Positions 1 through 9,618 of a stretch of 59,761 nucleotides of DNA are shown piece by piece. Location: positions 1 to 59,761 of the forward strand of contig JAHFRW010000014.1 in NCBI GenBank assembly GCA_023266055.1, given 5' to 3'. A model generated the notes under the pieces. The model did not search any database and had not been told where the DNA came from. It was given only the letters and a program-made list of their open reading frames with translations. How positions within the stretch are numbered: position 1 is the stretch's first letter; each line of letters opens with the position of its first letter. A program made the position numbers and the translations under genes. Source of the DNA: Gammaproteobacteria bacterium. GTDB lineage: Bacteria > Pseudomonadota > Gammaproteobacteria > Ga0077554 > Ga007554.

Positions 1-2
1 TC

Positions 3-1916
3 TATCTCTACCTGTTTGGATTGGCGGTATACAGTGTACTGCCACTCGATTTGACGATCAGTCCAGTGGAGCTGTTTCATAAATGGCGCGAAGGACGCGT
101 GATGCTGATACCCTTCGGCTTCCACTTCACCCACCCCGCGCAGGCATTGTATGCACTGCTCAGCGACATGGCAATATGGGTGCCCGCCGGCGTGCTGTAC
201 CGTCTCCATCGCGGCACCGACAGAGTCGCCGTACAATGGCTCACGCTGATTGCTGCAGCAGTGGTGATAGAAGGCTTGCAGCTATTTGTGTACAGCCGGG
301 TGAGCGATATCACCGACATTATCACGGCGGGGCTGGGCGCAGGCCTCGGGCTGTGGGGCGCACGTTTCGTTGCCCATATGGAAACAGGCATGGAAGCAAA
401 AGGCAATGGCAGAATGTATGGCCTGCCACACCCGGCGTTCTGGCTGGCACTGGGCTGGTGCGGGGTGCTGATGACGGTATTCTGGTTTCCATTCAATTTC
501 CATACCGATGGCAGCTTTGTCCGCGAACGGCTGGCGCTACTGGGCAAAGTACCCTTTGAAACTTATTACTATGGCACCGAATTCCGCGCCATTACCGAAG
601 TGCTGCATAAAATATTATTCTTCATGCCACTCGGAACCTTCATGGCATTGGCTGCAAGACCACTACAACACCGTATGATGTCTATTGTGATGCGGGTATT
701 GACGCCTCTTGTATTACTTGGCATGCCTGCCGTCATTGAGCTGGGGCAAACCATGCTGCCCGGCAAATATCCTGACACCACGGACTGGCTGCTGGAAACC
801 TTCGGCGCACTGTTGGGATACACCCTGATTGTCTGGCAGAAACGTGGCGCAAAGGGGTATGTAAAACCTGTGCGGCCCATTGTCGCTACCGCGACACCCC
901 CTCCCGAATCCCCCAGATCACCGCCCCCCACTCACCTACGCCGTGGCATGCGCTGGAAGCCACACGCCATGGTGTATGGTGTATTGCTGGTCGGGCTATG
1001 GCTGGTCACCCACTCCCCGGCGGCACCGTACAATGTGCGCGAATTATTGGGGGGACATCCGCTGTGGTCTGCCGTGCTGCTCGCCGGATTACTCTACTGG
1101 ACATTTGGTGCGCCCGTCTGGATTGCCATGCGCAGTGACGCGGCAGGACTGCGGGGATGGAACATGCTGCCACTGCTGTTCGTACATGCCGTGTTCGCCT
1201 GGATATTGCTGCGTAGCGCCGTACCCATGGAAAGCATTCACGACATTGTTGGCTCACCCGTATTGGGCTGGCCCTGGGAATGGGAAATAATCGGCCGCTT
1301 TCTTGCGTTGTTCGGTATCGGCACGCTCCTGCTCACGGGGGCGGCGGTAATCACCCTGCGATTATGCGGCGCACGTACGGGCAAGGCCCTGTTATACTGG
1401 TTTTACATCACGTTGTTGCTGCTACCCGCACTGCTATGGGTCGTCGTGGGCGCGGCGGCCACCGACAATCTAACGGAATTGATGCGTGATGGAGGGGGCG
1501 TCACAGCCTGCGTCTGGCTGGTGATTTTCTGGCTGATGATGGCCTTTACCGGCAGCCTGACGAGCCGGGCATTGGCGCGACGCAGCCCATCTCCGTGGCC
1601 ATGGAGATGGGCTGCCATACTGGCCGTAGCGGCTTCGCTGCCATTGGGTTATACCGCCTTTACAGCGGCCACCGAACCGTTTGTTATCAAATACGATCAG
1701 GTTTTTTCCGCCATGCAATTCCTGTTCAGTCCTGATCGTGGGCACTACGCCAGCGGCGCAGGCTTGCTGATACGCTATGGCATATTTCAATCCGGGCTTA
1801 TTGCCTTGATTGTGCTGACTCAATACCCTCTCTGGCGGCAGGTAACAGATACGGCACCAAAAACAGTGCCACGAAAAAAGGCCAGATCAGCGCGACCCAA
1901 CCCGCCAATGCCGTAA
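3..1916 (+). CDS. VanZ family polytopic membrane protein, 5' end outside window
   Basis: The frame is open to the left edge of the window and already encodes membrane-like sequence there, so the true start lies upstream; the TTG at 21 is only the first possible start inside the window. About 637 residues are visible. The protein alternates hydrophobic segments with short loops. Two VanZ-like modules can be seen: one near the N-terminus, ending in a stretch with VIEGLQLFVYSR and DITDIITAGLGAGLG, and a second around residues 190-275 with FFMPLGTFMALA, PAVIELGQTMLPG and DWLLETFGALLGY. The second half has further predicted membrane spans without a recognised domain. VanZ proteins are integral membrane proteins of poorly known function, some linked to glycopeptide resistance. 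The C-terminal tail (Lys/Arg/Pro-rich) overlaps the opposite-strand VanZ gene by 119 bp. Family assignment is fairly sure; function is unknown. Confidence 0.75.
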   Translation, partial: YLYLFGLAVYSVLPLDLTISPVELFHKWREGRVMLIPFGFHFTHPAQALYALLSDMAIWVPAGVLYRLHRGTDRVAVQWLTLIAAAVVIEGLQLFVYSRVSDITDIITAGLGAGLGLWGARFVAHMETGMEAKGNGRMYGLPHPAFWLALGWCGVLMTVFWFPFNFHTDGSFVRERLALLGKVPFETYYYGTEFRAITEVLHKILFFMPLGTFMALAARPLQHRMMSIVMRVLTPLVLLGMPAVIELGQTMLPGKYPDTTDWLLETFGALLGYTLIVWQKRGAKGYVKPVRPIVATATPPPESPRSPPPTHLRRGMRWKPHAMVYGVLLVGLWLVTHSPAAPYNVRELLGGHPLWSAVLLAGLLYWTFGAPVWIAMRSDAAGLRGWNMLPLLFVHAVFAWILLRSAVPMESIHDIVGSPVLGWPWEWEIIGRFLALFGIGTLLLTGAAVITLRLCGARTGKALLYWFYITLLLLPALLWVVVGAAATDNLTELMRDGGGVTACVWLVIFWLMMAFTGSLTSRALARRSPSPWPWRWAAILAVAASLPLGYTAFTAATEPFVIKYDQVFSAMQFLFSPDRGHYASGAGLLIRYGIFQSGLIALIVLTQYPLWRQVTDTAPKTVPRKKARSARPNPPMP

Positions 1917-2913
1917 TATTGAGCGGCACTGCCACACCGCTACCCATGCCTGCCCCCGGCAGTGGCGCCACCATCGCTCGCGTCAACCACCATTGCACCC
2001 CCCCCGCCACCGCCAGCAACACCACCAGCACCCGTGTACGTACCCCACGCGGGGTACTGTTTGCCCACACAATCAGCAACAGGGCCAACCCAAAACCCAT
2101 CAGCACTTCGGCCGACAACAAACGCGGTAACACCCAGCTTTTTAGCAATAATGCCGCCACCAGCAGTTTGCATACCCATACGAAGATAAATAAACCGGCC
2201 CAGACTATCCATGAGCGCGGCCAGCTGCGCAACAAACAGGCAATAAACAACGTGGCAACCGCACCTTCCAAGCCATACACCAGCGCGTTCAAGGGATACA
2301 AACGGTGCCAGTTCCCTGCCAGCTCCCACACCGGAATAAACCGTGTTTTCAGATTACCGGCAACCAGCGACGGCGCATCCAGACTAAACTGCGACAACCC
2401 CCATAATATCAGCAACAGCAAACCAGCATCCCCCCACAATCCGGGTGCAAAATGCCGTTCACGCCACTGGGGAAGCAGACGACCCGGCCATTTGCCATTC
2501 TGAAGCAGGCGATACAGCGCCACCCCCATCAACACACCCGTCACATTGGTGAGAACATCCAGATTGGACGCAATGCGTCCCGGTAGAAATGCCTGCAAAA
2601 ACTCCAGCGTCACACTGCACAGCGCTCCGCCCAGCACCGCGTACAGCACCGTCGACCAACGGCCAGCATGCAGACGCAACCATGCGGTCAGTAAATAACC
2701 CAGTGGCAAATAAGCCAGTACATTGGTAATCAGGTCTGTGCGCGTCACATAACGTGGCCACGGCGCAAACAAAAAACCCCAGCTATGTTGCGCGGGCACG
2801 CGCCAGCCCGAAAAGGGATACAAACTACCATAAGCAATCAGCAACAGATAAAGCAGCACGGCGGCTACCTGCACCAAGCGGGCACGGTATGAAAGATGCG
2901 TTGAGTGCGACAT
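1798..2913 (-). CDS. VanZ family membrane protein
   Basis: This 371-residue protein begins with a membrane segment followed by the canonical VanZ pattern: LIAYGSLYPFSGW near residue 20, TDLITNVLAYLPLGYLLTAW near residue 60, and TLEFLQAFLPGR followed by SNLDVLTNVTGVLMG near residue 105. The rest is a series of hydrophobic segments, about nine in all. It converges on the upstream plus-strand VanZ gene and the two coding regions overlap tail to tail by 119 bp, so each C-terminus is encoded antisense to the other. A run of eight C on the plus strand near 1998 lies inside the gene. The downstream heparinase-like gene is divergent from it. Exact biological role is unknown; a part in envelope or exopolysaccharide processes is only a guess from the heparinase neighbour. 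Confidence 0.8.
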   Translation of the reverse strand: MSHSTHLSYRARLVQVAAVLLYLLLIAYGSLYPFSGWRVPAQHSWGFLFAPWPRYVTRTDLITNVLAYLPLGYLLTAWLRLHAGRWSTVLYAVLGGALCSVTLEFLQAFLPGRIASNLDVLTNVTGVLMGVALYRLLQNGKWPGRLLPQWRERHFAPGLWGDAGLLLLILWGLSQFSLDAPSLVAGNLKTRFIPVWELAGNWHRLYPLNALVYGLEGAVATLFIACLLRSWPRSWIVWAGLFIFVWVCKLLVAALLLKSWVLPRLLSAEVLMGFGLALLLIVWANSTPRGVRTRVLVVLLAVAGGVQWWLTRAMVAPLPGAGMGSGVAVPLNITALAGWVALIWPFFVALFLVPYLLPAAREGIESAQSRQ

Positions 2914-3057
2914 GCGCCGATGGTAGCAGAAGCTGCGCCCTATTGGACAGATGTGGTATAAATCTAAAAACAGTGTTTAAGCCGGAGCGATGCAGAACGG
3001 GGTTTGCCGATTTATCAGTCAACGATCATTACATGAGCCTTGGAACACCCAATCACC

Positions 3058-5277
3058 ATGAACCCCCAGACTACCCACCCCGCATCGCGGAGACACCGCA
3101 CTAAACCCTGGCATATTATTGCCGCCATCGTCATATTATCCATCGCCACCGCAGGAATGTGGCAACTACTCCCCGACTTTGAAACAGAACTCAGGTACAG
3201 CACCTCGCCACGACTCCCCCCTGCCGACGCCTTACCCCTCGTCAGCCTGCCGGAATTTCGCCTCGCCCATCCCCGCCTGCCTGCGCCCAGCCAAGACGAT
3301 ATTGAATACATCACCCGCAAAAATCCGGGATTTTTACTACATCAAAAAAACCGTGCCGGACGTGGCGCGGGCGACCTTGAAGCCGTCATCATGATGGAAC
3401 GTATTGAACCCGGTAGTCAGAACCTCATCCTCCTGCATCAACGACTCATGGCACTGAAATATACCCAGCGCGGCGACGAACAGGCAAAACCCATTGCCAT
3501 GGCCTATGACTGGCTCTATCACCAATGGAGCACCACCCAGCGCCTTGAACTTGGCGACAAACTGGCGCAAGGCTGTGAATACCTCATCAACATTATCCGT
3601 GAAGAACGCCTGACACCTTATAACGTCCAGCTTTACAACAGCCCTCTTCAGGCGCTCGTCGCATCCACACTGGCCTTGTATGGCGATAATCCGCGTGGCG
3701 ACATGGCCATGCGCTTCACCCATGATTTATGGAAAAATCGCGTGCTGCCGGTATGGCGTCAGGTCATGGGTAAAAATGGTGGCTGGCATGAAGGAGGCGA
3801 ACATGTTGCCATTGGCATCGGTCAGGCGATTTATCAGGTGCCCGCCATGTGGCGTAACGCCACGGGAGAAGACCTGTTTGCCACCGAGCCGGGAATACGT
3901 GGCTTTCTGAATTTTGCAATCTATCGCACACGCCCGGACGGCACACACTTTCGTTGGGGTGACGCCGGATTCTTCGACAAACAAATTCCAGACCTGCGGC
4001 CCCTGGCAATGGAATATCAGCACGCCGCCGCCTACAGCATGCAACCCCCTCCGGCCTTGCCCGAACCCACCTCCTGGCCCTGGGGCCCCTTGTCCACCAC
4101 CACACTCTACGACCCCACGGCCCTCGCCCGCCTGCCACTCAGCTATTTTTTTGACGGCATCGGCCAATGGGTCATACGCAGCAACTGGACGCCCGCCGCC
4201 ACTTACCTTACCTTCAAGGCAGGCGACAATTTCTGGTCACACTCCCACCTTGATCAGGGTGCATTCACCCTTTACAAAGGCGGCGAACTCGCCATCGACA
4301 GCGGCCTTTACGGCCCCCAATATGGCGCCGATCACCACATGAACTACACCTATCAAACCATCGCCCATAACACCATCACCGTCACCGACCCTCTGGACAT
4401 CCTCCCGGCACCCGGCCAGCAAGGAAAAGAAACCGGCCGCCCTATCGCCAATGACGGCGGACAACGTCGTATCGGTTCCGGTTGGAACACCGAACCCGCA
4501 CCGCTGGACTTCAAGGACTGGCAAGACAAACTCGACACCTACCACACCGGCCGCATCCAGAAAATCTTTGAACAGGATGACATCACCGTAGCCATTGCCG
4601 ACATCACTCCCGCCTACACCAACACCTCATCAGGCAAGGGCACATTTTCTCACCGCACACGCCGCGTAGAAAGATTCTGGCGGATTTTTGCCTATGATCG
4701 TGTCGATGACGTCGTTATCATCTTCGATCAGGTGCGCGCCACCCAGGCCAGCTTCCGTAAACGCTGGCTGCTGCACACCCTGGAAAAACCACGCGTCACA
4801 AAAAACGGTTTTGTAGCCCCCCTTTCACCCGGCACTGGCACCGCACAGAGCGGCGGACAACTCACCACGCATGTCTTGTTACCCAAAGACCCCATCATCC
4901 AGATCATCGGTGGCAAAGGCTTCGAATTTTTCGTCGATGACAAAAATTACGACGCCGCCGGGCAAGTCACGGACATGCTACGCACACAACGAAAAAATGC
5001 AGAACCCGGCAGCTGGCGCGTTGAAGTTATACCTTCTGCAGAAGCCAAGGAAGACTTATTCCTCAACGTGCTACTCCCCAGCCATAACCCGCAACGCCCC
5101 ATGCATAAAATCAGCCTGCTGGAAGCAGGCAACCATCCCACCTGTGAAATACAAGGCCCAACCCGTACCACGCAATGGCGATTCAATCGTGGCGGCAACG
5201 ATGTAGAAATAAAAATTCAGGCCAATGACAACAACGGTGCCGCCCACCGCACCTACCACATTTTTGCAGAACGCTGA
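3058..5277 (+). CDS. heparinase II/III-like family protein
   Basis: About 739 residues. An N-terminal membrane anchor or uncleaved signal (IIAAIVILSIATAGMWQLL) follows a short basic stretch, so the protein is expected to face the periplasm. The middle is alpha-helical, in keeping with the alpha-toroid of polysaccharide lyases. The C-terminal half carries the heparinase II/III-like beta-sandwich signature: FWSHSHLDQGAFTLYKGGEL, AIDSGLYGPQYG, then a conserved H-N-T in IAHNTITV. Such proteins cleave uronic-acid-containing polysaccharides or act in their secretion and modification; the substrate cannot be told from sequence. I prefer the ATG at 3058 over the in-frame TTG at 3040, though neither has a strong ribosome-binding site. 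A short-chain dehydrogenase follows 38 bp downstream and may be co-transcribed. Confidence 0.75.
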   Translation: MNPQTTHPASRRHRTKPWHIIAAIVILSIATAGMWQLLPDFETELRYSTSPRLPPADALPLVSLPEFRLAHPRLPAPSQDDIEYITRKNPGFLLHQKNRAGRGAGDLEAVIMMERIEPGSQNLILLHQRLMALKYTQRGDEQAKPIAMAYDWLYHQWSTTQRLELGDKLAQGCEYLINIIREERLTPYNVQLYNSPLQALVASTLALYGDNPRGDMAMRFTHDLWKNRVLPVWRQVMGKNGGWHEGGEHVAIGIGQAIYQVPAMWRNATGEDLFATEPGIRGFLNFAIYRTRPDGTHFRWGDAGFFDKQIPDLRPLAMEYQHAAAYSMQPPPALPEPTSWPWGPLSTTTLYDPTALARLPLSYFFDGIGQWVIRSNWTPAATYLTFKAGDNFWSHSHLDQGAFTLYKGGELAIDSGLYGPQYGADHHMNYTYQTIAHNTITVTDPLDILPAPGQQGKETGRPIANDGGQRRIGSGWNTEPAPLDFKDWQDKLDTYHTGRIQKIFEQDDITVAIADITPAYTNTSSGKGTFSHRTRRVERFWRIFAYDRVDDVVIIFDQVRATQASFRKRWLLHTLEKPRVTKNGFVAPLSPGTGTAQSGGQLTTHVLLPKDPIIQIIGGKGFEFFVDDKNYDAAGQVTDMLRTQRKNAEPGSWRVEVIPSAEAKEDLFLNVLLPSHNPQRPMHKISLLEAGNHPTCEIQGPTRTTQWRFNRGGNDVEIKIQANDNNGAAHRTYHIFAER

Positions 5278-5315
5278 CCCCGGTCACGTACGCCAAACTT
5301 CGCGAAACATTCACC

Positions 5316-6164
5316 ATGACATCATCAAAATCCATACTTATCACGGGCTGCTCCAGCGGCATTGGCCGCTGTGTTGCGCAAAGCCTCCACACACGCGGCT
5401 ACCGCGTATTCGCCACCGTACGCCAGCCTGCCGACATGGCAGAATTACAATCACAGGGACTCGAAAGCCTGCTATTGGACTTGAACGATTCAGATTCCAT
5501 CAACACCGCTGTAGATGACATTTTGACACGCACCCACGGCACACTCCACGCCCTGTTCAACAACGCCGGTTACGGCCAACCGGGCGCCGTCGAAGACCTG
5601 CGTCGCGACGTAATCCGCGCACAGTTTGAAACCAACCTGTTTGGCATGCTGGAACTCACCAACCGCATCATCCCTGTAATGCGCACTCAGGGGCACGGAC
5701 GCATTATTCAAAACAGTTCGCTGTTGGGTCTGGTAGCGCTGCCCTATCGCGGCGCCTACAACGCCAGCAAATTTGCCATGGAAGGCTTGACCGACACACT
5801 CCGTCTGGAACTGGCGGGCAGTGGCATTCACATCTCCCTGATCGAGCCCGGCCCCATCAAAAGCCGCTTTCGCGCCAATGCCCATGCCGCCTACCAGCGC
5901 AACATTACACCCGAACACAGTGCCCACCGCACGCGCTATTCCGGCCTCGAAAAACGCCTCACCAAAATTGGCCCGGCGGCCCCGTTCACCCTGCCGCCTG
6001 AAGCCGTATTAAAGAAAGTGATACACGCACTGGAAAGCCCACGGCCAAAAATGCGCTATTACGTCACCGTGCCCAGTTATTTTTTCGCACTGATGCGGCG
6101 TATATTGCCGGGCCGGGCACAGGACTGGGTATTGCAGCAGGTGAGCAGGAGGGAGAATGGGTGA
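5316..6164 (+). CDS. SDR family NAD(P)-dependent oxidoreductase
   Basis: This 282-residue protein is a classical short-chain dehydrogenase. The nucleotide-binding TGCSSGIG is at residues 10-17, the structural NNAG at 82-85, the catalytic serine in QNSS near 134-135, and the catalytic Y-x3-K as YNASK (Tyr148, Lys152). Length and motif spacing match the classical type rather than the extended one. ILITGCSSGIG followed by an Arg in FATVR (residue 36) resembles NADP-preferring members such as E. coli YbbO, which reduce aldehydes and retinoids; this cofactor preference is inference. It sits just after the heparinase-like gene on the same strand and is followed by a strong hairpin, so it is probably the last gene of that transcript. 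The substrate is unknown. Confidence 0.85.
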   Translation: MTSSKSILITGCSSGIGRCVAQSLHTRGYRVFATVRQPADMAELQSQGLESLLLDLNDSDSINTAVDDILTRTHGTLHALFNNAGYGQPGAVEDLRRDVIRAQFETNLFGMLELTNRIIPVMRTQGHGRIIQNSSLLGLVALPYRGAYNASKFAMEGLTDTLRLELAGSGIHISLIEPGPIKSRFRANAHAAYQRNITPEHSAHRTRYSGLEKRLTKIGPAAPFTLPPEAVLKKVIHALESPRPKMRYYVTVPSYFFALMRRILPGRAQDWVLQQVSRRENG

Positions 6165-6226
6165 TGGGGTATCGCTCAGAATTGCCTGTGGAGCGAATCA
6201 TCAAGGTTAAAGTTTGAATAATCTGA

Positions 6227-6257
6227 AAAGTGTATCGCCGTGCTCGCGATACACTTT
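6227..6257 (+). terminator. 12-bp perfect hairpin after the SDR gene
   Basis: AAAGTGTATCGC (6227-6238) pairs perfectly with GCGATACACTTT (6246-6257) around a 7-nt loop. The 3' arm ends in TTTCTCTTC, a weak U-rich tail. It lies about 60 bp after the SDR stop codon, which suits transcription termination. The hairpin is symmetric, so it could also act on the opposite strand below the glnB transcript. Confidence 0.65.
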
Positions 6258-6302
6258 CTCTTCATGGCTGTTGCCTCGGATAACAGTATCTACGATTACG
6301 CC

Positions 6303-6470
6303 TTACGCGCGTTGCATATTCCATAACTTTCTCTAACAAGGATTTCCTCGATGCTGTGGCCAGTACCGATTGTGTCCCACGATCATGCCGACCGTGACGC
6401 ACATGCCACGAATACATGCTTTGCCGCCCATCACTTCGGGTTGCTGGGTGATGTAACTCAGTTGCTCCAT
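6303..6470 (-). pseudogene. frameshifted DUF433 (VapB45-like antitoxin) relic
   Basis: On the minus strand an ATG at 6470, six bases after a good AAGGAG ribosome-binding site, opens a 45-codon frame that begins like a DUF433 protein: YITQQPEVMGGKACIRGM followed by CVTVGMIVG. After that the frame gives unrelated residues and stops at 6333. Changing frame at that point restores the family's next block, IGTGHSIEEIL, which then degenerates and stops at 6303. DUF433 proteins are about 75-80 residues and are usually antitoxins paired with a PIN-like DUF5615 toxin. No toxin gene is visible next to it. I read this as a decaying gene with one indel near 6371-6376. A sequencing error is the alternative, but the missing C-terminal half and absent partner argue for real decay. 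Confidence 0.6.
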
Positions 6471-6504
6471 CTTCATCTCCTTCAAGCACGGTTAGAACGA
6501 TGCA

Positions 6505-6867
<363 letters not shown>

Positions 6868-7012
6868 TTATTGATAACCAAGCTCTTAATATCATACCAA
6901 ATCCTGGCAACGATTCCATTGATTAACCCGGCACGAAATACCTCCGTGTATTCCGACATCATCGCCGGGATAATAAGCATAAATATGCTATTGATTCCAA
7001 TAAATTATTGCA

Positions 7013-8683
7013 TCAATCCCGGCCATAAAATGCCGTAATGGGATAACGGCGGTCACGGCCAAATGCACGGCGGGTAATGCGCACACCGGGCGGTGCCTGA
7101 CGGCGCTTGTATTCATTACGGTTTACCATGCTCATGACGCGCCGCACGGTGGCTTCATCATATCCCACGGCTATAATATCGCCCAATGATTTGTCCTGCT
7201 CAATATACATTTCCAGAATCGGATCAAGAACCGCATACGGCGGCAAGGAATCTTCGTCTTTCTGGTTGGGTGCCAGTTCCGCTGTAGGCGGACGCTCAAA
7301 AATCCGGCGCGGTATTACAGGTGCAATGCCATTTCGGTAATCTGCCAGACGATACACCAGGGTTTTGGGCACATCCTTGATAACGGCAAAGCCCCCTGCC
7401 ATATCACCATATAAGGTGGCATAACCCACCGACATTTCGCTTTTGTTACCGGTGGTTAGTACGATCCTGTGTTTTTTATTGAAACTTTTATTGGCAAGGG
7501 CCATTAACAGCACACCCCGGCAACGCGCCTGAATATTTTCTTCGGTGGTATCTGTTTGCGTGCCCTCAAATACCTGTTGAAGACTGCCCAGAAATGCCTC
7601 GAAGGCAGGTTCAATGGAAATAACGTGGTGCTTCACACCCAGCACCGCGCTTAATGTCTGCGCATCATCGAGACTCATCTGTGACGTATAGCGTGATGGC
7701 ATCATCACGGCTTCGACACGCTCCTTGCCAATGGCATCCACCGCTATCGCCAAGGTCAAGGCTGAATCCATACCGCCCGATGAACCAATAATAACACCAC
7801 CAAAGCCGTTTTTTTCAATATAGTCACGCACGCCCAGCACCAGCGCGCGGTAAACACTGGCTTCAACACTCAAGGGCGTGTGACAGATGCCCGCTACAGG
7901 CGTGATGTGCGGCGGTGTGGCCGCCGCATTAATGCTGAAATCAACGGCGTATAGATCTTCAACAAATGATGCGGCGCGCATCATTATGCTGCCGCTGGCA
8001 TCCATCACCAACGACTCGCCGTCGAATACCAGTTCGTCCTGTCCGCCCACCAGATTAACATACACTACCGGCATGGCGCCTTCGATCACACGTTGGCGCA
8101 GCACCTCTTCACGCTCACAACCTTTGCTGATGTGAAAGGGTGAAGCATTGAGGTTAAGCATTAAACGCGCTCCGGCCGCACGTGCCTGCGCCATGGGGCC
8201 GGGGTGCCACATATCTTCACAAATGGTGATCGCTACCGGCAGCCCTTTGATAGTGACCACACACGGCGCAACGCCAGCCTGAAAATAACGCCGTTCATCA
8301 AACACACTGTAATTGGGAAGATGCTGTTTGTGATAGGTCGCCATAATGACGCCATCACGAATTAACGAAGCCGCATTGTGCAGCCCATTCGTATCACGGT
8401 CGGGGTAACCTACCACCACATCAATGCCCGTCACATGACGTTTGAGCTCTTCCAGACCACGCAAGACATGCTGGTGAAGATCAGCGCGCAGCAGCAAGTC
8501 TTCCGGAGGATAGCCGGTGAGTGTCAATTCGGGAAACACAATGACATCAGCCTGTAATTCATCGCGCGCGCACTGCATGGCGGCAATGATTTTTTCAACA
8601 TTATTGGTAACATCCCCCACATGAAAATCAAGCTGGGCCATGACCACACGAAGTGGTGAAGATGTCTGAACCAATGCTGACAT
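7013..8683 (-). CDS. nadE: glutamine-dependent NAD+ synthetase
   Basis: About 556 residues with two domains. Residues 1-260 form a nitrilase-type glutaminase, with an early Glu in VIVFPELTLTGYPPEDLL, Lys in YHKQHLPNYSVFDE and the nucleophilic Cys in ITICEDMWHPG. The C-terminal synthetase domain has the PP-loop ATPase motif SSGGMDSALTLAIA, the TTGNKSE block and the deamido-NAD site YGDMAGGF. It amidates nicotinate adenine dinucleotide to NAD+ using ammonia channelled from glutamine. I place the start at the ATG at 8683, two bases after the sucD stop codon (TGAGCATG), which suggests translational coupling; an in-frame ATG at 8704, inside sucD, is possible. Grouping with glnB is common and links the enzyme's glutamine use to nitrogen status. 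Confidence 0.95.
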   Translation of the reverse strand: MSALVQTSSPLRVVMAQLDFHVGDVTNNVEKIIAAMQCARDELQADVIVFPELTLTGYPPEDLLLRADLHQHVLRGLEELKRHVTGIDVVVGYPDRDTNGLHNAASLIRDGVIMATYHKQHLPNYSVFDERRYFQAGVAPCVVTIKGLPVAITICEDMWHPGPMAQARAAGARLMLNLNASPFHISKGCEREEVLRQRVIEGAMPVVYVNLVGGQDELVFDGESLVMDASGSIMMRAASFVEDLYAVDFSINAAATPPHITPVAGICHTPLSVEASVYRALVLGVRDYIEKNGFGGVIIGSSGGMDSALTLAIAVDAIGKERVEAVMMPSRYTSQMSLDDAQTLSAVLGVKHHVISIEPAFEAFLGSLQQVFEGTQTDTTEENIQARCRGVLLMALANKSFNKKHRIVLTTGNKSEMSVGYATLYGDMAGGFAVIKDVPKTLVYRLADYRNGIAPVIPRRIFERPPTAELAPNQKDEDSLPPYAVLDPILEMYIEQDKSLGDIIAVGYDEATVRRVMSMVNRNEYKRRQAPPGVRITRRAFGRDRRYPITAFYGRD

Positions 8684-8685
8684 GC

Positions 8686-9561
8686 TCACACGTGTGCCAG
8701 ACATTGCAGCATGTGCATGCCCATGTCCGCAGGTGAGCGCACGACCCTCACACCCGCTGCTTCAAGTACCGCGAATTTCTCACCCGCTGTGCCCTTGCCT
8801 CCAGAAATAATCGCTCCGGCATGACCCATGCGCTTGCCCGGCGGGGCGGTGACGCCTGCAATATAGGCCACCACGGGCTTGGTCACATGATATTTAATAA
8901 ATTCGGCCGCCGCCTCTTCAGCGTTGCCGCCAATTTCACCGACCATGATAATGCCCTGCGTCTGCGGATCCTGCTCAAACAACGCCAGACAGTCAATAAA
9001 GTTCATGCCCTGAATCGGGTCACCCCCTATACCCACACAGGTGCTTTGCCCCAGACCATTCAATGTGGTTTGATGCACGGCTTCATACGTTAGCGTACCG
9101 GAACGTGACACAATGCCGATTTTACCCCGCAAGTGAATATCACCCGGCATAATACCCATTTTGCATTCGCCCGGTGTAATCAGACCCGGACAATTCGGGC
9201 CTATCAGGTAGGCATCATAAGCATGCAATGCCGCTTTGACCTTCAGCATGTCCAGTACCGGAATACCTTCAGTGATACAGGCAATGACCTTAATGCCCGC
9301 ATCAGCGGCCTCCAGTATCGCGTCTGCGGCAAAAGCCGCCGGCACGTAGATCATGGTGGCATCTGCACCCGCTTCCTTAACGGCTTCATGTACCGTATTA
9401 AATACAGGTTTACCGAGGTGCGTTTGACCGCCCTTGCCGGGTGTTACCCCACCGACCAGATGCGTACCATAGGCCAACGCCTGCTCTGAATGAAACGTAC
9501 CTTGTTTGCCGGTAAACCCCTGACAAATTACCTTGGTGTTTTTATTAACGAGTATGCTCAT
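8686..9561 (-). CDS. sucD: succinyl-CoA ligase [ADP-forming] alpha subunit
   Basis: A complete 291-residue alpha subunit. It has the CoA-binding Rossmann start ([18 protein letters not shown], then GGVTPGKGG), the GPNCPG motif, and the phosphohistidine loop [18 protein letters not shown] with the active-site His in GHAGAI. With the beta subunit SucC it interconverts succinyl-CoA and succinate with ATP formation in the TCA cycle. The usual gammaproteobacterial order is sucC-sucD-nadE-glnB, but here the upstream neighbour, 57 bp away, is a manC-type gene and no sucC is in the window. The beta subunit must be encoded elsewhere, or the local order has been rearranged. The stop codon is almost fused to the nadE start. 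Confidence 0.95.
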   Translation of the reverse strand: MSILVNKNTKVICQGFTGKQGTFHSEQALAYGTHLVGGVTPGKGGQTHLGKPVFNTVHEAVKEAGADATMIYVPAAFAADAILEAADAGIKVIACITEGIPVLDMLKVKAALHAYDAYLIGPNCPGLITPGECKMGIMPGDIHLRGKIGIVSRSGTLTYEAVHQTTLNGLGQSTCVGIGGDPIQGMNFIDCLALFEQDPQTQGIIMVGEIGGNAEEAAAEFIKYHVTKPVVAYIAGVTAPPGKRMGHAGAIISGGKGTAGEKFAVLEAAGVRVVRSPADMGMHMLQCLAHV

Positions 9562-9618
9562 CAGGCTTCATCCAGATATAAATTTTCGTAATGCATCGAC
9601 CTCTGACCATCCGTGTCA

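Noticed and set aside
6262-6489. A 75-codon minus-strand frame beginning MLEGDEDGATELHH
   Set aside because: It is in another frame from the DUF433-like codons, which have the ribosome-binding site and family motifs.
9562-9618. A possible 3' remnant of sucC in the gap between manC and sucD (one minus-strand frame ends ...EVDALRKFISG)
   Set aside because: The ending does not match the SucC C-termini I know and only about 15 codons are open, so I cannot support it as a relic.
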